Below are positions 36,887 to 45,346 of a DNA stretch of 64,000 bases, piece after piece. A program made the translations under genes and the position numbers. The DNA is taken from NCBI GenBank assembly GCA_003543135.1, contig DPJG01000010.1:186001-250000 (forward strand). Reading direction: 5' to 3'. The notes beneath the pieces were generated by a model. That model was not told where the DNA came from and searched no databases. It was given only the letters and a program-made list of their open reading frames with translations. Each line of letters begins with the position of its first letter. Position 1 is the first letter of the stretch. Source of the stretch: Rheinheimera sp. (GTDB taxonomy: Bacteria > Pseudomonadota > Gammaproteobacteria > Enterobacterales > Alteromonadaceae).

Positions 36887-38122
36887 ACCCTGACCGGCCT
36901 CCTGTTCCAGCACAAAACGGCCACGGTGTTTTTCTGCCACTCTTTGCACTATCGACAAGCCCAAACCATGGTGTTCTATCAGATCGGGTTGCGGCACCTG
37001 TTGCACTGCCAGTGCTGCTGTCAGCGCAGCTGTCTGATGCTGAGCGCCGTTCCCGTCATCCATAACTTTTAGCAGCAGTTGCCGGCCAGTGTTGCTGTTG
37101 ATGATTTCAGCACTGACCCAGACCCGGCTTTGGGCAAAACGCAGTGCATTGGCAACTAAATTATTCAGCGCTCTGCTCAGTAACTGTTGATCTGCGTTGA
37201 TGGACAGTCCGGCATCGGCCTTCAGCTCAATGCAGAGGCTGCTGTGCTCCCGGTAAGGTTGCAGCAGCTGTTGCAGATAAGGTTGTACACTGAACTGACT
37301 TAGCGATAATTCGTTGTCGTGATAACCACTTTGTGCCAGTCGCAGATATTCATAAACGTTTGATTCTATCTCTTTGACGTTGTTATTAATTTGCTCGCGA
37401 AACTGCTCAATTTTGTCGGCCTGTAATAAGTGGCTGATAAATTTCAGCCGCGCCAGCGGGGTTTTTATATCGTGACAGACGGTTTCAGCCATTTCGGCCT
37501 GAAACTTATTCAGCTGTTCAATTCTGTTGGTCATATTACGCAGCGACTGCGCGAGGGGCGACAGGTAGGAGCTTCTGGACAACACAAAATCCGGAAATTT
37601 TCCGAAGCGGATATCGGCCAGTGCACTTTGATGCAGCACTTCGACATCACGGAATAAGTTGCGGCTGATGCGAAACAGCAGCAATAACAACAAAAAATAA
37701 AACAGATAAGCCGCATCCAGCCCGGCCGGTGTTGCCACAGGCCAGTTCAGCTGATTCAGACACAACAGCTCGCCGTTTTCTCCAACGCTACACAACATCT
37801 GGGCACCACTGCTGTCGGTCAGCGGAATAATGCTGCCGGTGCCCGGGCTCACCACCCCTTGCCAGAAGCCTGGCGGATACACCAGAAACAGCGAATCGTC
37901 ACAGCTTTGTGCTTCGTCCACTGAACAGCTCAGTGCTTTGTCGTGCTGATGGAGTTTTTGCACCGCATCCAGTACCAGCCCGGCATCCACCGATGGCGCC
38001 TGCTGCTGTTGTTGCAACTGATACAGCTGATTCAGACTCAAAGCCAGCAATAACACTGCGGACAAAAGGCCCGGTGAATCAGCGTTTAAAGCGCACCACA
38101 GTTTCGTGTAAATCTGTGGCAA
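36857..38122 (-). CDS. Orphan sensor histidine kinase
   Basis: Up to 421 residues from an ATG at 38122. A membrane helix (~18-32) lies right at the N-terminus, then a ~105-residue periplasmic domain with three cysteines (C66, C74, C111) and CSVGENGELLC, a second helix (~137-150), HAMP, HisKA with H217 (CHDIKTPLARLKF), and an ATPase domain ending GLGLSIVQRVAEKH. The first 14 residues are read from DNA that also encodes the end of an MCP remnant in another frame, so the true start may be a TTG or GTG near 38067. No response regulator is adjacent, although this class is normally paired. It may be missing its N-terminal end. Confidence 0.78.
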   Translation of the reverse strand: MPQIYTKLWCALNADSPGLLSAVLLLALSLNQLYQLQQQQQAPSVDAGLVLDAVQKLHQHDKALSCSVDEAQSCDDSLFLVYPPGFWQGVVSPGTGSIIPLTDSSGAQMLCSVGENGELLCLNQLNWPVATPAGLDAAYLFYFLLLLLLFRISRNLFRDVEVLHQSALADIRFGKFPDFVLSRSSYLSPLAQSLRNMTNRIEQLNKFQAEMAETVCHDIKTPLARLKFISHLLQADKIEQFREQINNNVKEIESNVYEYLRLAQSGYHDNELSLSQFSVQPYLQQLLQPYREHSSLCIELKADAGLSINADQQLLSRALNNLVANALRFAQSRVWVSAEIINSNTGRQLLLKVMDDGNGAQHQTAALTAALAVQQVPQPDLIEHHGLGLSIVQRVAEKHRGRFVLEQEAGQGATAALYLPL

Positions 38123-38384
38123 CTCCTTTTAACAGATTAATACCTTCTGACACTTCTGCCGACTTTTCCAGATTGATTGCTGCTTTTTTTGAAATATTAA
38201 CAACTTGCAGTTTTATTTCCTCGGCAACCTGCAATTGCTGATGGATGGCTAACGACATCTGCTCTGAGGTGCTGGCAATATTGCCAACAGCCCCGGCAAT
38301 ACCCTGCAGCATCTGTTCGTGTTTCAGCACCTGTTGGGTGCCTTGTTTTGCTTCAGTGCTGCCGGTTTTGGCGACAGAGCCTTT
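38079..38384 (-). pseudogene. Remnant of a methyl-accepting chemotaxis protein (C-terminal end)
   Basis: A 101-codon minus-strand stretch, open between an in-frame TGA at 38385-38387 and its own stop. It reads as the last helix of an MCP signalling domain: GTQQVLKHEQMLQGIAGAVG, then IASTSEQMSLAI, then a tail ending VVRFKR. It lacks the hairpin tip, HAMP, membrane helices and sensor domain. No matching upstream MCP sequence was recognised in any frame as far as 38620. It overlaps the start of the orphan kinase by 44 bases. It is best read as a decayed receptor gene left by a deletion. Confidence 0.75.
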
Positions 38385-38672
38385 TCAGCCGCCGTGTCAC
38401 ATTGTGTCAAAGGACTGCGCAGGCGACTGGGCAAAATGTGCTGAACAGCGAGCCCAATAGTTTGAGATAAGTACTTTCCGGGAATGAACCCAGCATGGCA
38501 GTGACAAAAAGGCCGCGGAAAAATCGCGAAAATCAGCAACTGGCTTTTGGATAGGGGGCTTTGTACGTTTTTGTACAGTTTTTAGCTGTCGCTTTTGGTA
38601 CAACAGCAGCGTCAAGTGCATTGACGGTTTGTGTTGTATGGAACCTTAGGTAAAGCTCTGTAGCATTATCTT

Positions 38673-38706
38673 TAAGCCGCCTTTAATTAAGGCGGCTTTT
38701 TTTTGC
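38673..38706 (+). terminator. Plus-strand terminator without an upstream gene
   Basis: Stem AAGCCGCC-TTTAATTAA-GGCGGCTT followed by eight T residues on the plus strand. The nearest plus-strand gene ends 1.8 kb upstream, so it may end an unannotated RNA or be left over from a lost gene. Confidence 0.8.
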
Positions 38707-38812
38707 TGCAGCACCATCTCCTCAATACAACAGCTATAAAAAAGCATGAGGATTTCACCGCTACCAATAAGATAGAAGGGGCGCCTATAACTTAAGGTTA
38801 ATAACGCCAGGC

Positions 38813-38852
38813 CAATAAAAAAGCGGCAGGAGCCATGCTCAGTGCCGCTTTG
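38813..38852 (-). terminator. Terminator after srmB
   Basis: On the minus strand, nested stem AAGCGGCA...TGCCGCTT with an inner GAGC-CAT-GCTC hairpin, followed by TTTTATT. It lies about 30 bases after the srmB stop. Confidence 0.88.
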
Positions 38853-38880
38853 TTGGGTTGCCTTTGGCTTCGGCCGCTGT

Positions 38881-40140
38881 TTAGCCTCTGGCTTTGGCGG
38901 CCTTTTTCAGTGCTTTTTTCTTGGCAGCTGATTTGGGCTTTTTGGTTTTGCCAGGGGCCTTGGCTTCTTTGTGTTTAGGCCTCAGCTCTTCAATAACCCG
39001 GCGTTTTAATGCCTGCTGGGTGTAACGCTCCACTTTACCCACCACACCAATGTCATGGGCTTCCACCAGGGAAATTGCTATGCCCTTTTTACCGGCGCGG
39101 CCGGTACGGCCAATACGGTGCACGTAAATGTCGGCGGTGCGCGGCATATCGTAGTTGATCACATGGCTGATATCGTCAATATCCAGGCCACGGGCAGCCA
39201 CATCTGTCGCCAATAAAATCCGCACCAGACCCTGGCTAAAACGCGACACCGCCTGCATGCGTTTGTCCTGCGGCATTTCACCCTGTAACCAGCAGCATTT
39301 TAAACCGGCCGCTTCCAGCTGGCCGCTCAAGGTGGCAAGGCGCTCGCGCGTTTTGACAAATACTATCACTTTAGTGAATTCCGGCTGCTGCAATAAATGT
39401 TTTAACAGCGCCAGTTTATGCTCGGCGTCGTCGGCTAAATGGATCCACTGGGTAATTTTGCCCAGTTCCCGGCGGGGTGGTGCCGCTTCCAGCAGTAAAG
39501 GTTCTTTCAGCGCGCGTTTGGCAAAACGGCTGATGGCAACACCTTCCAGCGTGGCGGAAATCAGCATGGTCTGGCGGCGGCGTTTGGCTTCTAAAATAAT
39601 ACGATCCATCTCACCGACAAAACCCATGTCAAGCATGCGGTCGGCTTCGTCCAGGATCAGCACTTCCACTTCATCGGCCTGGAAACTTTCTTCGTTCATG
39701 TATTCAATCAGCCGGCCCGGGGTGGCCACCAGAATGTCGTTGTTTTTTTCCAAAGTTTCTTTGTGGCTGCCGTAGTTAATACCACCGGTAATGACACCGG
39801 CATTTAACGAGGTAAACTGGGTCAGCAGTTTAATTTGTTCAAAGATCTGAAAGGCCAGCTCACGGGTCGGTGTCATGATCAGCACCCTGGCAAAACCCGG
39901 ATCGCGGCGCGGGAAGTCAATCAGATATTGAATAGCCGGCAACAAAAAGGCCAGGGTTTTGCCTGTACCTGTTGGTGCGCTGGCCAGAATATCGCGGCCT
40001 TCCATGGCAGGGCCGATGGCCAGCTGCTGAATACTGGTTGGTTTGGTAAATCCGCCAAAGGTCAGCGCTTTATTGATGTCATCATCAAACTGAAAATCGG
40101 CAAATGAGGTGATTTCTACTTGGCTGATATCGTCAGTCAC
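38881..40140 (-). CDS. srmB: SrmB-type DEAD-box RNA helicase
   Basis: A 419-residue DEAD-box helicase. Motifs in order: Q motif near GFTKPTSIQQ, SAPTGTGKT, PTRELA, TPGR, LDEADRML, SAT, then ATDVAARGLDI and HRIGRTGRAG. The C-terminal ELRPKHKEAK and lysine-rich tail are typical of SrmB, which assists early 50S ribosome assembly in E. coli. It starts at a GTG (40140) with AAGGT upstream. It is divergent from trmN6, the same arrangement as in E. coli, which supports the SrmB name over other DEAD proteins. Confidence 0.92.
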   Translation of the reverse strand: MTDDISQVEITSFADFQFDDDINKALTFGGFTKPTSIQQLAIGPAMEGRDILASAPTGTGKTLAFLLPAIQYLIDFPRRDPGFARVLIMTPTRELAFQIFEQIKLLTQFTSLNAGVITGGINYGSHKETLEKNNDILVATPGRLIEYMNEESFQADEVEVLILDEADRMLDMGFVGEMDRIILEAKRRRQTMLISATLEGVAISRFAKRALKEPLLLEAAPPRRELGKITQWIHLADDAEHKLALLKHLLQQPEFTKVIVFVKTRERLATLSGQLEAAGLKCCWLQGEMPQDKRMQAVSRFSQGLVRILLATDVAARGLDIDDISHVINYDMPRTADIYVHRIGRTGRAGKKGIAISLVEAHDIGVVGKVERYTQQALKRRVIEELRPKHKEAKAPGKTKKPKSAAKKKALKKAAKARG

Positions 40141-40304
40141 AGTCGCAGTACCTTTTTAAACAAATCATTGAGTTAACTTTAGTCGGGCAAGCGTTCTGTG
40201 ACATCATGCGGGCTGACAACCTGATGGTGGATGCCGTACACTGCTTGCGGTTTGAGGTGGCATTAAAGCAACCTCACTGAATTTAGTTGATCCCCGGGTG
40301 TGTT

Positions 40305-41048
40305 ATGAGCGCTGGTTTTCGCTGTAAACAATTTTATGTCGCGCATGACGCCTGTGCGATGAAAGTCAGCACTGACGCTTTATTATTAGGCGCCTGGACT
40401 CAGGTGCCAACTGACGGTTACCTGCTGGATATCGGCTGCGGCAGCGGTATTTTATCGCTGATGCTGGCCCAACGTACTACGGCTTCCGTCTTGCTGGATG
40501 CGGTAGAGCTGGACAGCGCTGCTGCCATTCAGGCTGCTGACAATGTCAGACAAAGCCCCTGGTTAGACCGGATCCGGGTGATCAAGCGCGACATTCTAAC
40601 CTATCCGGATAGTTGTGACCATCCACATCAGCGGCGCTACCGGTTGATTATCAGTAATCCGCCCTATTTTGCGCAAGCGCTGAAATCCAAAGATGAACAA
40701 CGCGCCAAAGCCAGGCATACAGATTCACTGTCTTTTGCCGGTTTATTGGCAACAGCAGCAAGCTTGCTTTGTGACGACGGCCAGTTTAGCCTGATTTTGC
40801 CTGCTGATGCGGCAGCGCAGTTCTGGTTGCTGGCACAAGAAAACGGTTGGTGGTTACAAAGAGCAACAGCTGTTGCCAGTAGTGCGGAAAAACCTGTCAG
40901 CCGGCTGTTGATGACTTTATCCCGCCAGCAATACTCAGCCAGGCTGTTGTCATTAGCGCAGGCTGAGCCTTTGTTGATCCATCAGGTGGATGGCGCTTAC
41001 AGTGCGGATTACCGGCGGTTATTACGCGACTTTTACCTGAAATTTTAA
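40305..41048 (+). CDS. trmN6: TrmN6, tRNA1(Val) adenine37-N6-methyltransferase
   Basis: A 247-residue SAM-dependent methyltransferase. The SAM motif is LLDIGCGSGILSLMLA and the catalytic motif is ISNPPYF, the mark of adenine or guanine amino-methyltransferases. It methylates N6 of A37 next to the anticodon of tRNA1(Val). Position opposite srmB matches E. coli yfiC, so this name is favoured. The ATG at 40305 gives the conserved FRCKQFYVAHDACAMKVSTD start; a TTG at 40287 is also in frame. Confidence 0.92.
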   Translation: MSAGFRCKQFYVAHDACAMKVSTDALLLGAWTQVPTDGYLLDIGCGSGILSLMLAQRTTASVLLDAVELDSAAAIQAADNVRQSPWLDRIRVIKRDILTYPDSCDHPHQRRYRLIISNPPYFAQALKSKDEQRAKARHTDSLSFAGLLATAASLLCDDGQFSLILPADAAAQFWLLAQENGWWLQRATAVASSAEKPVSRLLMTLSRQQYSARLLSLAQAEPLLIHQVDGAYSADYRRLLRDFYLKF

Positions 41049-41083
41049 CCTTCTCAGATGCCTGAAACATAAGGATCAGCACC

Positions 41084-42286
41084 ATGACCCAGCTGCCGCT
41101 TAGCCCTGATGAATTTCGTTTGCTGAATTTGCAGCAGCAGGGTTTGTTGCAAAAAGCCAAAGGCAAAGCTGGCACTCTGACGATGATCCAGCAACTGGGT
41201 TATGTGCAGATTGACTCTATTCATGTGGTGCAGCGTGCCCATCATCATGTGCTGGCAAGCCGGGTGAAAGATTATCAGAGCCCGTGGCTGGATGAGCTGC
41301 TGGTCAAAAAACAGATTTTTGAGTACTGGTCACATGCGGCTGCTTATCTGCCGGTGGCCGATTATCGTTTTAGCCTGTATCGCAAGCAGCAGCTACAACA
41401 GGGTAAAAAACACTGGTTTGACCCGAATCACCAGCAAATGCACGAAGTGCTGGCGCGGATCAGAGCCGAAGGGCCACTCAAAGCCAGCGACTTTACCGCC
41501 ACTCAGGCTAAAAACGGCCCCTGGTGGGACTGGCAACCAGCAAAACAGGCGCTGGAGCAGCTGTTTATGCAAGGTGAACTGATGGTGGTGCGCCGTGACA
41601 AATTTCAGAAAGTATTTGATTTAACAGAACGGGTTTTACCGGCTGGGTTGGATTGCCGGGTGCCGGACGAGCAGGAGTTTGCCGCTTATCTGGTGCAGAA
41701 GTATCTGCAAAGCCATGGTTTTGGCTCTGTGTCACAAATCAGCTATTTGCGCCCCGGTATCAAAGCGGCGGTAGAGCAACAGTTGTTGCAGCAAACCGAA
41801 GCTGGCCAGCTTCTGAGCTTTTTGCATCAGCAGCAGCGTTATTTCTGGCAACCCGATTTATTACCACCCGCCCGTTGCCGGCGACAAATCAGTTTGCTGA
41901 ACCCTTTTGATAATCTGGTGATCCAGCGCCAGCGGCTGGCGCACTGGTTTGATTTTGAATATCAGATTGAAGTTTATGTGCCTGAAGCAAAAAGAAAAGT
42001 AGGGTATTACAGCCTGCCTGTACTCTATGGCAGTAGCTTTATTGGTCAACTGGACGTGAAGGCCGATCGCAAAAACGGTGTGTTGTTATTACAACATCTG
42101 CTGTTATTGCCCAAGGTAAGACTCACTGCACAACTGGCACAGGCGCTGGCACAAGCACTGGCGGATTATTGTCGTTTTAACCAATGCCATAGTTGGCAGC
42201 TGGTGAAAGCTGATGCTGAAGTAAGCCGCTGGTGGCAGCAGCAAGGGCTTGGCGGCACTTTACAACAAGAGATGCTGGCCGGTTAA
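41084..42286 (+). CDS. YcaQ/AlkX-like DNA glycosylase (HTH_42 family)
   Basis: A 400-residue protein of the winged-helix HTH_42 superfamily that includes E. coli YcaQ (AlkX), a glycosylase that unhooks interstrand crosslinks. The conserved catalytic-type motif is present as VQIDSIHVV (Q-x-D), followed by RAHHHVLASR and FEYWSHAAAYLP. AAGGA lies nine bases before the ATG. It is 35 bases downstream of trmN6 and may be co-transcribed. Its functional assignment rests on family resemblance. Confidence 0.85.
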   Translation: MTQLPLSPDEFRLLNLQQQGLLQKAKGKAGTLTMIQQLGYVQIDSIHVVQRAHHHVLASRVKDYQSPWLDELLVKKQIFEYWSHAAAYLPVADYRFSLYRKQQLQQGKKHWFDPNHQQMHEVLARIRAEGPLKASDFTATQAKNGPWWDWQPAKQALEQLFMQGELMVVRRDKFQKVFDLTERVLPAGLDCRVPDEQEFAAYLVQKYLQSHGFGSVSQISYLRPGIKAAVEQQLLQQTEAGQLLSFLHQQQRYFWQPDLLPPARCRRQISLLNPFDNLVIQRQRLAHWFDFEYQIEVYVPEAKRKVGYYSLPVLYGSSFIGQLDVKADRKNGVLLLQHLLLLPKVRLTAQLAQALAQALADYCRFNQCHSWQLVKADAEVSRWWQQQGLGGTLQQEMLAG

Positions 42287-42293
42287 GCAAAGA

Positions 42294-42322
42294 AAAAAGG
42301 CGCCGGAACAGGCGCCTTTTTC
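42294..42322 (+). terminator. Terminator after the YcaQ-like gene
   Basis: Stem AAAGGCGCC / GGCGCCTTT with a GGAACA loop and T-rich tail. It may also serve the convergent DUF3718 gene from the other side. Confidence 0.9.
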
Positions 42323-42336
42323 ACAACTTAAAGCAG

Positions 42337-42705
42337 TTAGCTTGAGCTACGGGCTTTTAAAGTTTCAATAATTGGTGACTGAGCAAAACCGTTGCTGGCG
42401 GCCCATTCAGCGTCTGCCATTTTAACGATCTGGCTGCCTGGTAACTGCTTGATAATAAATTCTGCAGTCTCAGCAGCGTTGTGTTTGATGGCAAAACGGA
42501 TCATCGGTAAACCGTCACAGGCAACACCGTCGTACACGTTTTTCAGACGCAGGCGGCTGTCAGATAAAGTTTTACGCAGGTTGTTTTTGTCATCAGCCTG
42601 AATATAAGAACACAGAGACTGTGCAACCTGATCATTGGCAGCTGCAGTGGTAGTAACAAATGGGGTGACTAATACAGCAATCAGAGGTAAAAACTTTAAT
42701 TTCAT
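42337..42705 (-). CDS. DUF3718 family exported protein
   Basis: A 122-residue protein with a signal peptide (1-23, ...TTTAAA). Two cysteines (in LCSYIQ and VACDGLP) and the CDGLPMIRFA segment are typical of DUF3718, a family of unknown role in Shewanella and Alteromonas relatives. A GGAG site lies six bases upstream of the ATG at 42705; the frame is open upstream but those codons are not conserved. Convergent with the YcaQ-like gene. The upstream 310 bases (to 43014) hold no gene. Confidence 0.8.
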   Translation of the reverse strand: MKLKFLPLIAVLVTPFVTTTAAANDQVAQSLCSYIQADDKNNLRKTLSDSRLRLKNVYDGVACDGLPMIRFAIKHNAAETAEFIIKQLPGSQIVKMADAEWAASNGFAQSPIIETLKARSSS

Positions 42706-43014
42706 GACCAGCTCCGGTTCCGGGTTGTTTGCAATCTTGGCAAATTGGATTTCAGAAGCGGCAGTCAGTGCGGAGCACGCGGGACAACAAGGATCTGTTG
42801 CGCCCTGACATCGTTTGTGCACGATGGTAACCCAGCTATCATGAGTAACTCATTGAATTACTTTTAGATCTGTGGCTTTGCGTGTTCAGCCTTTCGACTG
42901 ACTTGCCCTTCAGTGGCGCGCATTCTATGGAAAGCTTTGTACCTATGCAAGCGGTTTTTTAACATTTCTGCTTTTTTTCTGCACAGTTCCGACCAGCGGC
43001 CGCTCTGAGACGGA

Positions 43015-43560
43015 TTAAGGCAGCTCCGCCATTTCATCCAATAGCTGATTTAACCAGCGCATCACTCTTTCGTCTGTCTGGTCGTATTGGTTTTCTTCAT
43101 CCAGCGCCAGTCCGTAAAACCATTCGCCGTCTTCGGTGACAGCTTTGGATTGGATAAAGTCATACCCCTCGGTCGACCAGAAACCAATGCGCTGGCACTG
43201 CTGCTCGCTGATGGCATGATGCAGCATGCCAAGCGCATCTAAAAACCATTCTGCATAACCCAGCTGGTCGCCCATGCCATACAGCGCGACAATTTTGCCA
43301 CTTAAGTCGACACTGCTGATGTCATCCCACTGTGCTTCCCAGTCTTCCTGTAATTCACCAAAATCCCAGGTGGAAATGCCGAGGATCAGCACGTCAAAAT
43401 CGGCCATCCGGCTCAGAGGCTGCGTTTTTAAATTATGAAGTGTTACACTGCAGTCCTTTGGCAGCGCCGGATCTGCAGTTAATAACGCCTGAATTTTTTC
43501 CGCCACCATTTCGGTGTAGCAGGTGGTTGAACCGTAAAACACAGCAATTTTTAATGACAT
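43015..43560 (-). CDS. fldB: FldB, flavodoxin
   Basis: A 181-residue long-chain flavodoxin. The FMN phosphate loop is [11 protein letters not shown], which matches the FldB form, followed by [11 protein letters not shown] and [14 protein letters not shown]. It shuttles single electrons in the cytoplasm. Divergent from xerD; in E. coli fldB also lies next to xerD-dsbC-recJ, which supports the name over FldA. Confidence 0.95.
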   Translation of the reverse strand: MSLKIAVFYGSTTCYTEMVAEKIQALLTADPALPKDCSVTLHNLKTQPLSRMADFDVLILGISTWDFGELQEDWEAQWDDISSVDLSGKIVALYGMGDQLGYAEWFLDALGMLHHAISEQQCQRIGFWSTEGYDFIQSKAVTEDGEWFYGLALDEENQYDQTDERVMRWLNQLLDEMAELP

Positions 43561-43657
43561 AACAAACCTGCGTCAGGTTATTTTAAAGAAGCAGCGCCGG
43601 AGTTTAACAGAAGCACGAGCCTGCTCAAAGCAAGGTGCAGCGTCTGTAAGAGGTAGT

Positions 43658-44590
43658 ATGAGCACAAAAGCTGTCACGCCAGAAATAAAACCTGTGTTGC
43701 CAGAGGCTACTTTGGCGCTGATCCAGCGCTTTTTGGACCAGCTGTGGCTGGAAAAAGGCGTCAGCGCCCATACGCTGGCGGCTTATGGCACTGACTTGCG
43801 TAAATTTGCCGCTTTTGCCGCAACACAGCAGTACCTGTTGCCGCAGGTTACAGCTGACGTGCTGAATCATTATCTGGCTTACCGCCATGACCAGGGGCTG
43901 CAGACCCGCAGCACAGCCCGCGCGCTCAGTAGTTTGCGGCGTTTTTATCAGTGGTTACATCAACTGAAGTTGTGTGTGGAAAACCCGGTTGCGTTAATGC
44001 TGAACCCCAAAATTGGTGTCAGTTTGCCCAAATCTTTATCTGAAGCTGATGTAGATGCCTTATTGACAGCACCTGATGTCAGTGATGTGATCCAGTTTCG
44101 TGACAAAGTGATGCTGGAAGTGTTGTATGCTGCCGGGCTCAGGGTCAGTGAACTTTGCGGTTTAACCATGCAGCAGCTGAATTTACGTCAGGGCGTGATC
44201 CGGGTGCTGGGCAAAGGCAGTAAAGAGCGATTGGTGCCGATAGGGGAAGTGGCTGCTGAATGGCTGCAGCGTTATCTGCAGCAGGGGCGGGCTTTATTGT
44301 TGCAGCAACAGTCGGATGTGTTGTTTCCAAGCAACAGAGGCACGCAAATGACCAGGCAGACCTTTTGGCACCGGATAAAATTTTATGCGCAGGTGGCTGG
44401 TATTAGCGCGCCTTTGTCTCCACATACACTCAGACACGCCTTTGCTACCCACTTGTTGAACCATGGGGCCGACTTGCGGGTCGTACAGATGTTGTTAGGA
44501 CACAGTGATTTATCCACCACACAAATTTATACCCATGTAGCGCAAACACGTTTGCAGAAAATCCACCAACAACATCATCCGCGCGGTTGA
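43658..44590 (+). CDS. xerD: XerD, tyrosine site-specific recombinase
   Basis: A 310-residue tyrosine recombinase. Catalytic residues R162, K186, H256, R259, H282 and nucleophile Y291 are all present (HTLRHAFATHLL, LLGHSDLSTTQIYTHV). With XerC it resolves chromosome dimers at dif. The N-terminal SAM-like domain is in the usual place. It opens the conserved xerD-dsbC-recJ cluster, 30 bases before dsbC. Confidence 0.97.
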   Translation: MSTKAVTPEIKPVLPEATLALIQRFLDQLWLEKGVSAHTLAAYGTDLRKFAAFAATQQYLLPQVTADVLNHYLAYRHDQGLQTRSTARALSSLRRFYQWLHQLKLCVENPVALMLNPKIGVSLPKSLSEADVDALLTAPDVSDVIQFRDKVMLEVLYAAGLRVSELCGLTMQQLNLRQGVIRVLGKGSKERLVPIGEVAAEWLQRYLQQGRALLLQQQSDVLFPSNRGTQMTRQTFWHRIKFYAQVAGISAPLSPHTLRHAFATHLLNHGADLRVVQMLLGHSDLSTTQIYTHVAQTRLQKIHQQHHPRG

Positions 44591-44620
44591 TGTACGTATG
44601 AATAAAACGGGAATTACAGC

Positions 44621-45337
44621 ATGAAAATGATGGTCGCGGGCCTGATGATGGCAATGGTAACGGCGCAGGCTGTTGCGGTACCGGCAAAACTGCCACAGGG
44701 TTCAGAATTACACACCGCACTGGCGGCTTTGGGACTGAAGGTGAATTCGGTGGCCGATTCTGTGGTGCCGGGTGTACAGCAGGTACTGACCGACAGAGGT
44801 TTGTTTTTTGCTGCGAACAATGGTCAGTTTTTAATTGAAGGCAATATTTACGATTTAAAAAACAAGCAGTTAGTTAACGATTCTATACTGCAGGGCGTTC
44901 GTAAAGCCGGTGTCAGCAAGTTAAAAGATTCCAGTATTGAATTTAAAGCCAAAAACGAAAAATATGTGGTGACTGTGTTTACCGACACCAGTTGTGGTTA
45001 TTGCCGCAAGTTGCATAACGAAATGCAAAGCTATCTGGATAAAGGCATTACCGTACGTTACCTGGCCTTCCCACGGGGTGGTGTGCAAAGCGAAACCTAC
45101 AGCGAATTGCAGTCTATTTGGTGTGCCGATGATAAACAACAGGCGATGAATCAGGCCAAAGCCGGCCGTAAAATTGCACCGGCCCAGTGCAGCAACAATG
45201 TAGCTGAACAGTATGAAACAGGTCAGAGTTTTGGCATTAGCGGCACGCCAGCCATTGTATTACCGGACGGTAGCCTGGTTCCGGGTTATCAGCCGGCAGA
45301 AGCGCTGGTGGCCACTCTTGCCAATCTGGCGAAATAA
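44621..45337 (+). CDS. dsbC: DsbC, periplasmic disulfide isomerase
   Basis: A 238-residue protein with a signal peptide (1-19), an N-terminal dimerisation domain (~20-80) and a thioredoxin-fold domain. The active site is C125-G-Y-C128, and C168/C190 form the expected structural pair. It repairs wrong disulfides in periplasmic proteins. It lies between xerD and recJ, nine bases upstream of recJ. Confidence 0.97.
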   Translation: MKMMVAGLMMAMVTAQAVAVPAKLPQGSELHTALAALGLKVNSVADSVVPGVQQVLTDRGLFFAANNGQFLIEGNIYDLKNKQLVNDSILQGVRKAGVSKLKDSSIEFKAKNEKYVVTVFTDTSCGYCRKLHNEMQSYLDKGITVRYLAFPRGGVQSETYSELQSIWCADDKQQAMNQAKAGRKIAPAQCSNNVAEQYETGQSFGISGTPAIVLPDGSLVPGYQPAEALVATLANLAK

Positions 45338-45346
45338 GTTCACTGC

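Larger units (their letters stand above)
38388..38880. other. Intergenic region with an orphan terminator
   Basis: About 490 bases with no supported gene. It contains two terminators (listed separately), GTACGTTTTTGTAC-type short repeats near 38565-38575 and otherwise nothing that I can name. Confidence 0.5.

Noticed and set aside
38397-38621. Minus-strand frames upstream of the MCP remnant
   Set aside because: Translations show no MCP signature and have non-coding composition.
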